From positions 2,041,572 through 2,105,571 of the forward strand of contig OX388325.1 in the NCBI GenBank assembly GCA_947579605.1: DNA of 64,000 bases. The letters run 5' to 3'. This DNA is from Athripsodes cinereus (lineage: Eukaryota > Arthropoda > Insecta > Trichoptera > Leptoceridae). The notes beneath the pieces were generated by a model. It worked only from the letters and a program-made list of their open reading frames with translations. It had not been told where the DNA came from and made no database searches. Below are positions 10,437 to 21,484 of the stretch, in pieces; within the stretch, counting starts at the first letter, position 1; the number at the start of each line of letters is the position of its first letter. Position numbers and translations under genes: made by a program.

Positions 10437-11280
10437 TAGGGATGCACATACTTATAGGGAACGGGGGCCGCTCGAAAGATTATGAAGCAAGGACGGGCCG
10501 CATATTTCTACCCCCCCCCCCCCCCCGTCACGGAATTTCCAAAATGGTTTGAAGTATATTTAAAGAGTATTTACTCGAGTCATTAAGTATTTATTAAGTA
10601 TTGTAATATTTATTTCTTTATTTGCACACAATTAACACAAACTATGACAGGAACACTGTTTTTAACAGAATACAACACATCCTTCAACTAGTGATGTGAG
10701 TAGAGAAAATTCTCCGGAGAAATTTCTCGAGAACGAGAAATTTCTCCTCTGATTGAAGAGAAATTTCTCTGATTTTTTCCCATGGGGATTCCCCTATTAT
10801 TTATTGGCGATAATGCGGCGGAATTCCCCTACAAAATATATGAAAAAATATCCGGTATTGACTAACTTTAATTGTAGCAATATTGGTGATAAATTGTCTC
10901 AACATTTGTACATTGTTATTGATTGATTGAATAAAGTACTGATTTATTATTATTTTACTGTTAAATAAAAAAAAAAAAAAAATTCTCGGTAAATTCTCTA
11001 CTTCGAGAAATTTACCGAGAAATTTCTCGGTAAATTTCTCCAAAAATTATTTCTTGAGAATTCCACAACACTACCTTCAACGATATAGACATACTATTTA
11101 GGTAAATGAAAACACTTTTATAAAATCAGTTAATATAGTATTGTATACACAACTAGGTGCAACCATAGAATTAAATGTTATTCATGTTATATAAAAAATA
11201 ACATAAATTATTAGATGCATATAATAATCGCAGACGGGCAGCAGACAAACCGACGGCGGGCCGCGGTTTGTGCATCGCTG
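10437..11280. mobile_element. Non-autonomous hAT element with target duplication ATCTATAC
   Basis: Termini TAGGGATGCACA and TGTGCATCGCTG are flanked by ATCTATAC at 10429-10436 and 11281-11288. The subterminal regions contain GGGGGCCGC / GCGGGCCGC blocks and a C17 run near 10510. It has no transposase. A second MITE is nested at 10689-11073, and the element itself interrupts a Helitron-like repeat. Confidence 0.85.
10689..11073. repeat. hAT-type MITE H with target duplication CCTTCAAC
   Basis: Flanked by CCTTCAAC at 10681-10688 and 11074-11081. It starts TAGTGATGTGAG and ends CCACAACACTA. Both ends carry dense GAGAAATTTCTC palindromes. A second copy in the opposite orientation is at 20902-21373. 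Confidence 0.9.
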
Positions 11281-11505
11281 ATCTATACTTATATTATAAA
11301 GAGTAGGAAAAATTTGATTGTTTGCATTGAATAGGCTCCGAAACTACTGAACCAATTTGAAAAATTCTTTCACTGTTGGGAAGCTACACTATCCCCGGAT
11401 GACATAGGCTATATTATATTTTCAAAAAATTAGGGATCCTTACTAAAACTTTTTTTTTTTAAATACCTATCTACCCGTGTGAAGCCGGTGCGGACCCCTT
11501 GTGAT
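11281..11505 (+). mobile_element. Helitron-like repeat family B, copy 2
   Basis: It contains CTCCGAAACTACTGAACC and GGAAGCTACACTATCCCC, shared with the other family B copies. It was split by the hAT element 10437-11280, whose right target duplication is this repeat's own first bases. Confidence 0.6.
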
Positions 11506-11809
11506 TTATAAAGTTGTCAAACTGCAAAGGCGTTGGCCGACTAGGTTTTTTTTTCGGAAGATATTGCTAAGGTTTATGATGATCGATATTTTATGGAAAC
11601 ATAATAAATTCTACCATGGGCTTATCTGGTGGAGGGCAGTTCTCCTAGGGATCTTAAAATATTTGTAAAGTGTAAACAGAATTTGTATAAAAAGTTGGCA
11701 TCAAACTAGGAAGATGTCTCCCCCCCAAGAAGTTAGACTAAATATAAGGTGATTCTGAAATTATTGTAAAAGGTGAGAAGGTAAACAGAATTCTGGGTAA
11801 ATAAATACA
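11506..11809. other. Unclassified intergenic stretch
   Basis: I see no ORF, repeat relation or regulatory structure I can support here. Confidence 0.3.
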
Positions 11810-12070
11810 TAAAACTTTATTGGCATCTTAAATATGTAGTATACAAGCGTATATTTACAGAGAGTGTGTACCAAAAAGCGGCCTTATCGCATATTATGCG
11901 ATTTCTTCTAAAGCACACATATAACAAGAATAGGAAGGGGAAGGGAAAGAGGATAACGAGAGGATCAGCTCGGCGTAATTATTTACGCGAAAGAAATAAA
12001 ATGAAAAAAATAAAACAAAAAATGTAATAGACAAATTGAAATATGCATAAGAAGACTAGAGCAAGCCATT
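11810..12070 (-). repeat. LINE 3' untranslated region (minus orientation)
   Basis: It begins with a (TAAA)/TTTATTGGCATC boundary and continues with AAAAAGCGGCCTTATCGC, a 3'-tail pattern I associate with lepidopteran non-LTR elements. No coding part remains. Confidence 0.45.
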
Positions 12071-12077
12071 GAAATAC

Positions 12078-12690
12078 ACTTATCTATATATATAAAAGAA
12101 AGTCGGGTTAGTTACATCATTTCTGACTCAGGAATGGCTGTACCGATTTAAATGATCACTGATTTGTTGGATTCTTCTCCGCCCCGAATAGCCGATTAGC
12201 TATTAAAATATCTTACAAATACACGGGAAGAAAAGTTACGAAGAAAATTATTTGGGCTATACATTTTTAGTTTCAACAAAAAACAATATGGAGAATTATA
12301 CAAAATCAAACATCTGTGATTCTGAAATAACAATTTTGTAAAAATAATGGATAAGAATTTTTATAAATTTAAAATGAATAGGTATGTATGTATCTACCTA
12401 AAAAAAAAATTAGTACTTACATATTATGTATAATTATTACGTGCAGATAATTTATAAACAAATCTGAGTTAAGTACAATTGTTCAACGTAAATGATTTTT
12501 TTTTTACACTAGACGATGACACACTTGATAAATTACGGGAGTTTGTAAAGAGATTAAAAATTGCGTTCACAAATGGTTAATATGAAAGAAAACTACTGGA
12601 AAATCTTTTCATGTTAATATTACAGTACAAAAAATTAATATCACATGTAATTGAATTCTATATTGTTAAAAATACTGAAATTATACTGTA
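12078..12690 (+). mobile_element. Helitron-like element, 5' part
   Basis: It starts TATCTATATATATAAAAG and matches the element at 4437-4916 over several hundred bases, then changes to sequence shared, inverted, with about 21920-22040. No clear 3' CTAG terminus. Confidence 0.5.
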
Positions 12691-13212
12691 ATAATGAGAT
12701 GTATGGCAGATAATATGATATGATTCACCAAAAGCGACAGTGAGAAATAAGCGAAATTAAAATCTAGGAACAAGTGACTCATGGAAGTAAGCGGAGTTGG
12801 CATAATCACAATCATTCTATGAAATGCGAGACAGCGAGAGTCTCTTAAACCGTCCCTGTCTTACATAGAGTTGTATATTATTATTATTGATGATTATAGT
12901 AGGTACTATTTTGATAAACATAAATGCTCTTTATGACGTCATGAACATTTCCACGAGTTAGTTATTCTGTAGGTATATATATTTATTATGCTGCATTATC
13001 TATCTGAGAAACGTGATACTAACCTGTTAATAGCTGCACGCCGTGCACGACCACGCAGATTAAAATAAATAATATTGTTAATAAGCCTAGACATTTATTT
13101 GTATTTTTTTTCTACGGAAGAATACTACTAGTATACTATACCAACACGGCATTAGGTATATCTCACAAGTGGGTTAGTCAGCAGATACACATAGCTGTTG
13201 TATATGATACAC
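12691..13212. other. Unclassified stretch with a minisatellite-family trace
   Basis: No gene. Near 13140-13200 is a weak copy of the unit that forms the inverted minisatellite at 15905-16350 (CACAAGTGGGTTAGTCAGCAG). Confidence 0.35.
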
Positions 13213-14018
13213 ATTAGTGATGTAACGAATGTGTGATTTTGGATATTCGCGAATGCGAATGCGAATAGTGAATATTGACTTGCTTAAATTACCGAATATC
13301 CGATACTTTATTACCAAAATAATATTCGTATTCGCACTCGCAGATTTTTGTTGCGAATGCGAATACTTTGAAATATGTATGCGAATGCGAATGGGCAGAT
13401 TTCAAAAAATTTGTCTGTGACGAAATGGAAACTCATTTTTTTTATATTTTTATTTAGTCTTCATTATACGCAAATAAGTTAGAAAAAATACTAATTAAAC
13501 TTAATCTGTATATTTTATTATGATATTGGCAGGATTTTTACAATTATGAGGAAATTTATTTTGAGAACTGTTGAAAATTGTTCCGTTTCGTCACAAAGTT
13601 AGAATACATATTAAAGATAAAGTACGCTTTCTATATCGAAACAATGAATGGAATGGGAATCATAATAATAAAAACTTCATAGATTTTAGTTAGAAAATAT
13701 CGGTTTTATTGAGGGAAATTTTGTTTTTCAACATTAATATTCAGTTTCGTCACTATTATGTCTTAAACACTATCTAAAAGTATCTTTATTCCACACATTT
13801 GAGAAGAATTCATATAATTTTGACTTAATAAGAAATAATAAGTTTTATTAAAAGATAATGATGTATAAATAATTTAGAGCTTTCCTAACATTTAAATAAG
13901 TAATCGTAAAAAATGAAGACAGTTGAAACTGGACGGTGACGCTTGTGGAAATCCGCGTGATTATTAGGAACAACTAAAGCGGGTTACACACTATGTTGTA
14001 CACTTAAAACTAATAAAT

Positions 14019-14135
14019 TCAAATTCTTTTCAGCCTGTCTAACTGTTTAAGTCTCTGTAATTCGTGCTTTTCTGGATTGTCTTTTTTCAGTTTCTCCCTG
14101 TATCTTTTGGCACGTTCGGCTGCCGTGAGAGCCAT
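14019..14135 (-). CDS. Short basic exon, transposon-type RYREKL/NPEKH motif
   Basis: An acceptor (TTTCTTTGCAG) is followed two bases later by an ATG at 14135 and a 38-codon frame ending TGA at 14019. The peptide begins MALTAAERAKRYREKLKK and continues with DNPEKHELQRLK; it is strongly charged and helical. This AKRYREKL-x-NPEKxE pattern is one I know from the N-termini of proteins encoded by insect DNA transposons and their host relatives. It sits inside the 13213-15427 element, so it is probably the surviving exon of that element's protein, not a host gene. Confidence 0.45.
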   Translation of the reverse strand: MALTAAERAKRYREKLKKDNPEKHELQRLKQLDRLKRI

Positions 14136-14311
14136 AACTGCAAAGAAACACTACTATTTAGAAAACAAACACCTCTTGCAACAAAACTTCTATCATCCTG
14201 AACGATAAAAATGTCCACATAAAGTCTTTTACAACTTTTTTTAAACAACATTTTTAGGTTTTTTTTTTTTTTCAATATTTTTTACTGTCACTTCGTGATA
14301 GAACTCCATAA

Positions 14312-14410
14312 TCAATAAAGAATTATGATAAAAATATATAGTATTAAGTTCTATTATTATTTAAATAATAGAACTTAATACTATATATTTTTATCATAAT
14401 TCTTTATTGA
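14312..14410. repeat. Perfect palindrome, 47-bp arms, 5-nt spacer
   Basis: The arms 14312-14358 and 14364-14410 are exact reverse complements around ATTTA. The arms are AT-rich (start TCAATAAAGAATTATG). Such a structure can form a very stable hairpin. Confidence 0.97.
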
Positions 14411-15509
14411 ACATTTTTAGTGTTTTTTTTTTTAATTCTGTTGAATGACAATGAATGAATTTAGTTTTAAGTTTTCTAATATATTGCCCTTTAAATACTT
14501 TCATCAATTTTTGGGTATAAAATTAATTAATCACACTAAACTATTCAACTTAATCTGTGTAAGTTTAGCTTAATAATTCCATTTCGTCACGAATATGTTC
14601 CGCTAATATATCACGGGATGCCTACGTGACGCGATGGATGTGACTATTCACTGTCTCGATATAATAAAAACATTAATTAAAGCATTTAAAACAAAAAAAC
14701 TGAAGAAACTAACCTTTACTTACGTTATTTAATAGTTTATTTATAAATCTGAAATATCAAAACAGTAAAACAAACTCTTCTTACCTCAAAATATGCTGTG
14801 ACTATATAGGAACAAAAATTTTAACCAACAATGCTGACAACTCTTTTGTCACGATTTTCTGTTGAACTGAATGAATAAACAACAAAATAGCGACGGCCAT
14901 AGACAAAAAATGTTTCCATACTAAAAAAAATAACTTTATATTCCTAGATTTTACTTTCGGAACCTGCACAATCTCCGTGACTATATAGGAATTTCCACTA
15001 CACTTGGTTTTTGTGGATGAGAAGAAAACAGTATATTTTATATTTTATCGTATAAATACTATAGATTTCTTGAATGACATGTATCAATTAATTTAAGCTC
15101 TTTTTTTTGGTGTATAATACGTTTCATAATTAGTAGAAATTATTTTACTATAATGTTTTGAAGTTTGCGAAGTGTGTGTGGACAGAGACATTTTAGGGTT
15201 CAGTTTGCTCTTATTTTAGTTGGATTTTATAGATTATGATAGATTTGGATGATATTTTTAATATAATAAATAGTTTAAGTACTGTTTTCCATGTAATGAG
15301 GCCACAAAGTGCGAAAAAGTTAAAATTCATGAATATTATGGTAATGTACATTATTGGACAGTGCAATTTACCTAGGGACAATTTTTTTGAAATCCGCTCG
15401 AATACGAATATTCGTTACATCACTTATAGGTAGTATGCACCGCAACCTATTATAAATCTATTGTAGGTACTCCCCCTACTAAGCCAAAGACAAAGTGCTG
15501 TTTATGCCG

Positions 15510-16572
15510 TTAGCACACCTCCGCGGCGGAATCGAGAAAGCGGCTCCGCTTAAATCTGTCAGTTCGTGTGCGTCGTACGCAAGAGCGAGATGGCATGCTC
15601 AAATACATACTGTTTTCTATACATCTATCTCTTTCTAGCACCGTTTCGCCATAGATTACGAAATAAGCATTCACATCTCCGCCTGCTTTTTCGCAGTCTC
15701 TGATGTTTCGCTTTTGTGCCGCTTTTGTATTTGTACAATTCGACAGATTTTTGGAGCGAAACCATGACCAAACGTCGAAATAGCGTGGGTCTGCGGTTAA
15801 GTGAAGTAAAATTCTCTCTATCTATATCATCATGAAATTTCCCACATATGGGGCAGTCACTAATAAACATAATAGTCGTCCTCTCCGTGCCAATATCCAC
15901 ATGCCGTTATTCTACTGATTACTACACTATCTATACCATCACGGCATCTCTCACAAGTTTATTACATGCAGTTGGTCAACTGACTATCCCACTTTATCTA
16001 TCTATACCATCACGGCTTTCCCACAAGTTTATTACATGCAGTTGGTCGAGATGTCGTGATGGTATAGATAGATAAAGTGGGATAATCAGTAGACCAACAG
16101 CATGTAATAAACTTGTGGGAAAGCCGTGATGGTATAGATAGATAAAGTGGGATAGTCAGTTGACCAACTGCATGTAATATGCTTGTGGGAGATGTCGTGG
16201 TGGTATAGATAGATAGTGGGGTAGTCAGTGGACCAACTGTTTGTAATAAACTTGTGGGAAAGCAGTGATGGTATAGATAGATAAAGTGGGATAGTCAGTA
16301 GACCAACTGCATGTAATAAACTTGTGGGAAAGCCGTGCTGGTATAGATAGATTATAGTCCAATATTTATTATTCGGCCAATATCGGATAATTACTTTGGA
16401 ATATGCAATTTAGTTCCACTAATTTCACACTACTGCGTACGTAATAGTGTTTATTCGGTATCACGATTTCGCTGTTCGCGTTCCGCGCAAATGTACTAGC
16501 TAAAAGCGGTTTCGCTACTACGACTCCGCTCAGCGGTTTCGCTTTCGCTATTTCGCGGCGGAGGTGTGCTAA
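15510..16572. mobile_element. DNA element with GCACACCTCCGC termini
   Basis: The left end TTAGCACACCTCCGCGGCGG is inverted at the right (CGGCGGAGGTGTGCTAA). The subterminal regions also mirror each other (CGAGAAAGCGG / TTTCGCTATTTCGC). It encloses the inverted minisatellite. A 91-codon minus-strand ORF at 15625-15900 starts in the minisatellite, and I do not recognise it. Confidence 0.65.
15905..16350. repeat. Head-to-head minisatellite, ~70-80-bp unit
   Basis: The unit contains GGTATAGATAGATAAAGTGGG, then AGACCAACTGCATGTAATAA and CTTGTGGGAAAGCC. About two units read in the minus direction (15905-16047), and about four in the plus direction follow (16048-16350), forming a large imperfect palindrome. 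Single diverged units occur elsewhere (13140, 45265, 50985, 55290, 60200). Confidence 0.9.
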
Positions 16573-16737
16573 AGCCCTTACAGTCAAAGCGAACCCTCAA
16601 GTCCCAGACATCTTATGAAGTCCAGGATCTTGAGGGGATCCAAGGTGTGTAGAGATTCTACTTCTACCCAGTGCCTGCCTAGGGCTTTGATTCTTGCGAA
16701 TCCCACGGCATTGTAGTCCGCCAAGAAACCGGGGAAA

Positions 16738-17071
16738 GGTTTTCATGAGTGATCACTCTAGTTAGGTTTTTACTTCCATGATTTGAAGCGATATGGAATG
16801 GTGCGAATGTTTTGCGAATATTATTTGGGTAATAAAGTAGGAATCGGTAATTCGGTAAAAGTACCGGATACTTACCGGGTACATTGTAGAAAAATATTTT
16901 AAATTCCTATACCATTTTGAAAATTCGGCGACGGGGGGGGTAGAAATTTTAATGTTTGAGCAATTGTAGAAATTTAAGCAAGTCAATATTCGCTATTCGC
17001 ATTTGCGAAAGTCGGCAACAAATATTCGCATTTGCATTCGCGAATATCCATCACACATTCGTCACATCACT
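16738..17071. repeat. Right-end fragment of the GCGAAT-rich transposon family
   Basis: It ends with CACATTCGTCACATCACTA, the inverted form of the 13213 terminus, preceded by ATTCGCATTTGCG repeats. No coding part. Confidence 0.5.
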
Positions 17072-17459
17072 AGTGTGAACTCCGCGTTATGTTTATTTCT
17101 TGTGTCGTTCTTCGCATGACCAAATTCGTTTAATTTTCATTGAAAATCAAATTAACTAATTATTTTATTTATTCTTTGATCAACGGCAATACACATTATA
17201 AATAATAAACCGTGAGTTCATAATATAATTATTAATTACTTAATTAGCGATGATTTGATCATAAAACACAACGATGACCCCAGACTGACGGATTCCACGT
17301 TCCGCGCTGAATTCGATAATCTCCAAAATCTCATGTTATGAACTTTCAGCGATAAACAGTGAACCAGTATTCGAGTCAACAGGGTTCTCAAAGTATTATG
17401 AATATTAAATTTAATGAAAATAATTATTTTATCACTAGGTAGGTAATATTGAAATAACT
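17072..17459. other. Unclassified stretch
   Basis: AT-rich, with no supported ORF, repeat or regulatory structure. Confidence 0.3.
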
Positions 17460-17539
17460 TTATTTGTCGGATATTTCAGGAGTCCAACGACTCCTATTTA
17501 TCCGTTTAGATGACAATTTTTTTTTGTCTGTCAGTACTA

Positions 17540-18165
17540 AGTACTATGCCAGTGTTGGCAACTCCGACCCTACCACATCAGTGGGTGGGGGACGTAGCAG
17601 ATCCCATCTTGAAACCCACACATCAACGAATACCTTGAAGTGTGAAGCGTTAGTGGCATTTAAAAATACTTCCCCAAACCAGATGGGTCGAAGAGTGTCA
17701 ACAGTTATACCCAGAATCATTTCCTCTCTTGCATCCACCATCAAAGGACACTCCCAAAGGATATGTTCCGCATATTAAGCTCCTGTCTCACATGTGCACC
17801 ATGGATTATCAGTCAAGGCTAACTCAAAAAGTTTACCTCTTAAGTGGCCATGTCCAGTGATAAGCTGTATAGAAAAATGACCAAGGGACAAGAAGCTCAT
17901 TCTCAGTCTTTCACGGACATGTGGAAAGAACTTGTAGACAAGTCTACCCGTTCTTCCAGTGGTCCATCTGTCTTGCCAAACACTCATTGTCCTCTCACGA
18001 ATCCTGCCGATTGCCCTAGATATATCCCGGTTCCTGCTTCAACGGGTATACCAAGATGTTGTTGATGACACCCCACCGAGCTACACAGTGTAAAATTTCA
18101 AGATCTGCCGGTAAGACACCAGCAATAACTAGGCAGGTACTACTATATCCGTCCATCCATCGCCC
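17540..18165 (-). pseudogene. R1-like LINE polymerase C-terminus (degenerate)
   Basis: Minus-strand translation gives pieces such as AGVLP-type sequence, QLITGHGHLRGKLFELALTD, then C-T-C-E-T-G followed by a stop and YAEHILWECPLMVDAR. The TGHG...C-x-C...H-I-L-x-E-C-P arrangement is the tail that follows the polymerase/RNase H in R1-clade-type LINEs. Several stops and frameshifts make it a relic. Confidence 0.65.
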
Positions 18166-19335
18166 TCAACGCTCCTCTCGGGAGCACAGGGCAGAAACCA
18201 GCCTCCTCAATTCAGAGTGTCTCTGCGCCAATCGCGTCACCTCTTTCCACGACATTCCCTGCGCTCTGATGTCGTTGTCATAGGAAAGTTGTATTGTGAA
18301 AACAATCTGCAGTTGATTAAATGTGATTTATCCACTGGCTGCCATGCTGATTGTGGGAAATGTTAGGATGTTATAGACAGATACATAGGTTATTTTATTA
18401 TTTTCTGTCTGTTTGGCGTTGTCCAGGCTCACGCCGTCTGTCGCCCCTACAGTTTTTCCATCATTATTCATATGAATGCACATTGAATAGCAACACTTCA
18501 CTAAGCATTAATAATTATTATCCCTGTACTTTTCTCCACCCTTCTGAACATCAAAGGGATGGGAATAAAGTAAATTTCTGACCCTAATAAGATTCCTACC
18601 GACCTTCAAAATGTTGTTACGAATACGTGTAATAAACAAATCAAACATTAAAACAAAATATTAACAAACGTGTATCTTTGTTTATTTTTTGTTTAACTAT
18701 GTTTCATTTATTTATTTCCAAAGAACAAACAGTCAATTACAGAAAACAGCAACAATGAAACATTATATACCTACAGTCTAATGAAACGGTCGGGGAACCG
18801 GGGTGAAATACCCCAAATGGGGAAAAAATTAAGTTCTAGAGGTAATACAACGATTTTTCTAATTTGCTATTACTGTACATCATACAGTACATCACATATC
18901 TCGTGATACTTTGTATGAAAAATTTTCAATATTGACACAACCAATAGTCGGTATACGAATAGGTACCTACCCGTTATTAAAAATAAAGTATTTTGAGAAT
19001 ATTTTCTTCAGTTGCTTTGCTTTTTTTATTATTATAATTTGTTTTTTTGTTTTTAAACCTTTGGGTTGAGGGACCGACTTAGAAGTAAGTAATCCTAGTC
19101 CTTTTACCCACCTATTCTTCTCCATTGTACCTCTTCTTTCCTTCCTTTAAGATTTTCTTTATGTGAAAGTAACATGAAATTTGGTTAGTTGGAAGAAATC
19201 GGACCTCTGCGATAAACTCGCCCTCTGTATATTGATTGTATTTGTTTTAAATGTATTCTTTTGTGAATTTGCTTGTAATCAATGTACAGTAAAGAATAAA
19301 TAAATAAATAAATAAATAATAAAAAAATAGATATA
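18166..19335. other. Intergenic stretch with one LINE fragment
   Basis: The segment 18190-18284 matches 40436-40530, part of a LINE tail. An AAATAAA-rich reversed LINE-type tail lies at 18680-18730 and a (TAAA)n run at 19297-19320. The rest is unclassified; no gene seen. Confidence 0.4.
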
Positions 19336-19736
19336 TCCTTACAAACTTCTTTCGCTTCCTCCACATTCATCCAGTTTCTCATACATGCACGCCGATTTCT
19401 CTTACTCAGCACGCGTCCGTCCTTAAGAATTTGGTCCACGTGATCAAGCCACGTGGTTCTTGGCCGTCCGCGCTTCCTCACACCCCCTCTATCAGATAAA
19501 TACATCCTCTTCGTCATTCTTTCATCTTGCATTCGCTCAACATGTCCAAACCATCGTAACTTATTTACACGCCTTCTATCCACAACACTCCTCTCACATC
19601 CGCAATCCGCTCATTCTCCTGGTATCCTCATTCTTCACTCTATCACGCAACGTTTTACCAACCATTCTTCTCAGTGAACGCATCTCTACAGCATTTATTC
19701 CACTCTCGTTCTTCTAATGTTTTCCTTCACATAAAA
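19336..19736 (-). pseudogene. LINE 3' coding fragment, LRWFGHVERM family, copy 1
   Basis: The minus frame contains VNKLRWFGHVERM, then RKRGRPRTTWLDHVDQIL, the conserved C-terminal block of a common insect non-LTR retrotransposon. Copies of the same family occur at 26955-27800, 30125-30350, 39059-39440 and 51345-52051. Truncated at the 5' side and followed by a (TAAA)n tail. Confidence 0.75.
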
Positions 19737-19737
19737 G

Positions 19738-20386
19738 TAGAGATGCGACGAAAAGTATATTTGCCGAATACCGAATATTATGCAACATTATGTGCCGAAT
19801 AACCGAATATTCGGCAAAAAAATGGTGACAGCGTGCGGTACTCGCATCCCGACCGAGCATCATCGTGAAGGTACATCATAGACATGTAATAGACTTGCAG
19901 CGCGGTACATTTTTTCAAAAATTTTGTGCTCCAAAATTAATAAAAACAATAATAATATTATGTTGTTTCACTCCATATCAAATTAAATTAATTAATGAGG
20001 TCGTCGGTAGCCTGGAGGTAGAGTCTCGGCCTCGTGAACAAGGGGTCAGTGGTTCGATACCAGGTACCGGCAAACTCCCCTTTCACGACACAAGCTTTTA
20101 GTAGCTTACTGTGAAAGGTGTATAAGGTTGTATTTGGGTTTATAACAAACAAAACCCATAATTATATAGCTTTTAAAAAAAAAATTGACAAGATTAATAA
20201 AAATATGCAGCTGACAATGAAATAGCAACAATCTACAAGCTATTATTAGTTCCTTTCAGTTTTACATTTAAACTATTCGGCAGAACACCGAATAATAGAG
20301 TAAATATTCGGTATTCGGCCGAATAGTAAAAATGTTGCCGAATAGGCAGAATACCGAATAGTTACCTAATATTCGTTGCATCTCTA
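19738..20386. mobile_element. hAT-like MITE family I (TAGAGATGC termini) holding a SINE
   Basis: Termini are TAGAGATGCGACGAA and TTCGTTGCATCTCTA. Internal ATTCGGTATTCGGCCGAATA palindromes are typical of this family. No convincing 8-bp duplication is left. A SINE is inserted at 20000-20184. A partial second copy lies at 24793-24956. Confidence 0.75.
20000..20184 (+). mobile_element. tRNA-derived SINE, copy 1
   Basis: The 5' part carries a Pol III A-box-like TAGCCTGGAGG (20008-20018) and a perfect B box GGTTCGATACC (20051-20061). A shared unrelated body (CGACACAAGCTTTTAG, GTGAAAGGTGTATAAGG, TTTGGGTTTATAACAAA) and an A-rich tail follow. The same structure is at 22300-22475, 37475-37656 and 56383-56570. 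This is a retroposon, not a tRNA gene. Confidence 0.9.
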
Positions 20387-20890
20387 TTTCAAAGTATCCA
20401 GTACCTACTGCGGAAATAGTAATTTATTTTATTAATACCATATCCGATGTCTATTGTATTATGCTGATTTGCGTGGCTTGATAATATTGCATAGGCATGA
20501 CAATAAGGGTTTGTAATAAAATTATTTCTTTCTTTTATCTATTTCCAACCCATCTAAAAGCACTCAGAATGAAATCCAAACGTAACAATAATAATAATAA
20601 TCTTTCTTTATTGAAATAATACTGTTCATAATCTTATTATCACATACATGGAAAAAAAAACCATTAAAATATGCACAAGTATCTGTCTACCACACTAGCC
20701 GTAAGGCTGTGTTGTGGCAGGATAACAATCGACTAATATTGTCAAGTAACTATACTATCGTCGGTCTATCTTGTAAACCGCGTAAATCCCGATTTGGCCA
20801 AAAGTGACTTTTTGATACCAATCAAATGTAATTGTTGGATTGGAACGCAGTGGTAGACCATTGGTAGACCACAGATTTTATTTTAAACTA
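20387..20890. other. Unclassified stretch with a reversed LINE-type tail
   Basis: A (AAT)n run and CTTTCTTTATTGAAATAA near 20590-20620 suggest the 3' end of a minus-strand LINE. No gene seen. Confidence 0.35.
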
Positions 20891-20901
20891 GATGTTTCTA
20901 C

Positions 20902-21373
20902 TAGTGTTGTGGAATTCTCAAGAAATAAAGAATTTTCGGAAAAAAAAATTTTTTTTATTTAACAGTAAAATAATAATAAATACTTTATTTAATCAATCAA
21001 TAACAATGTACAAATGTTCAGACAATTTATCACCAATTTAACTACGATTAATTATGGAAACAAAAAATGTTAGGTACCTACATAGAAAAAAGTGCTAATA
21101 ACTGATGAAAAATCTTGATATTTGACACCCCACATGCCCATATTTAAGTTTAAAAAAAATTGCAGGTACGTACATGGAAAACAGTGTTAATAAACTCTGA
21201 TTTGGACCTTAATCAGCCCCACAAATTTATGGATCAATCAGGTTGGCTGCGAAGTGTACTGGGCGAAAGGTCATAAGACCACTAAGAAAAATTATGGAGA
21301 GAAATTTCTCTTCCATCAGAGGAGAAATTCTCGGAGAAATTTCTTTCGAGAATTTTCTCTTCTCACATCACTA
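20902..21373. repeat. hAT-type MITE H, copy 2
   Basis: Starts TAGTGTTGTGGAATTCTC and ends TTCTCACATCACTA. Flanks GTTTCTAC (20894-20901) and GTTCCTAC (21374-21381) match at 7 of 8 positions. It is inverted relative to the copy at 10689-11073 and has the same GAGAAATTTCTC-type palindromes. Confidence 0.85.
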
Positions 21374-21484
21374 GTTCCTACCCGGCATCGCCAGGGTGAA
21401 TTTCATGTCTATCTCCAATGGTTTAGGCTCTGCAGTTAGTTTAGAAGTGATTCATTCAACCAAATCTTCCCTTGAATTTATGTG

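Larger units (their letters stand above)
13213..15427. mobile_element. DNA-transposon remnant with TAGTGATGTAACGAA termini
   Basis: The left end TAGTGATGTAACGAATGTG is inverted at 15400-15427 (TTCGTTACATCACTTA); subterminal zones are full of GCGAATGCGAAT-type repeats. A third related end lies at 16976-17071. The interior carries a perfect palindrome (14312-14410) and a small spliced ORF (14019-14135). No target duplication is convincing. Confidence 0.55.

Noticed and set aside
15625..15900. 91-codon minus ORF as a zinc-finger protein (CPICGKFH)
   Set aside because: Its start lies in minisatellite sequence and a single C-x-x-C gives no real finger.
15905..16350. CRISPR-like array
   Set aside because: Repeat and spacer are not distinct; whole 70-80-bp units are repeated and inverted, in a eukaryotic genome.
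13213..17071. A single 3.9-kb transposon joining the 13213 and 17071 ends
   Set aside because: A closer matching right end exists at 15427, another element (15510-16572) lies between, and no target duplication supports the longer span.
17464..17778. 104-codon plus-strand ORF
   Set aside because: Antisense of the R1-like LINE tail, which reads better on the minus strand.
20008..20075. tRNA gene
   Set aside because: A and B boxes are present, but no cloverleaf can be folded, and the unit continues into a SINE body with an A-rich tail.
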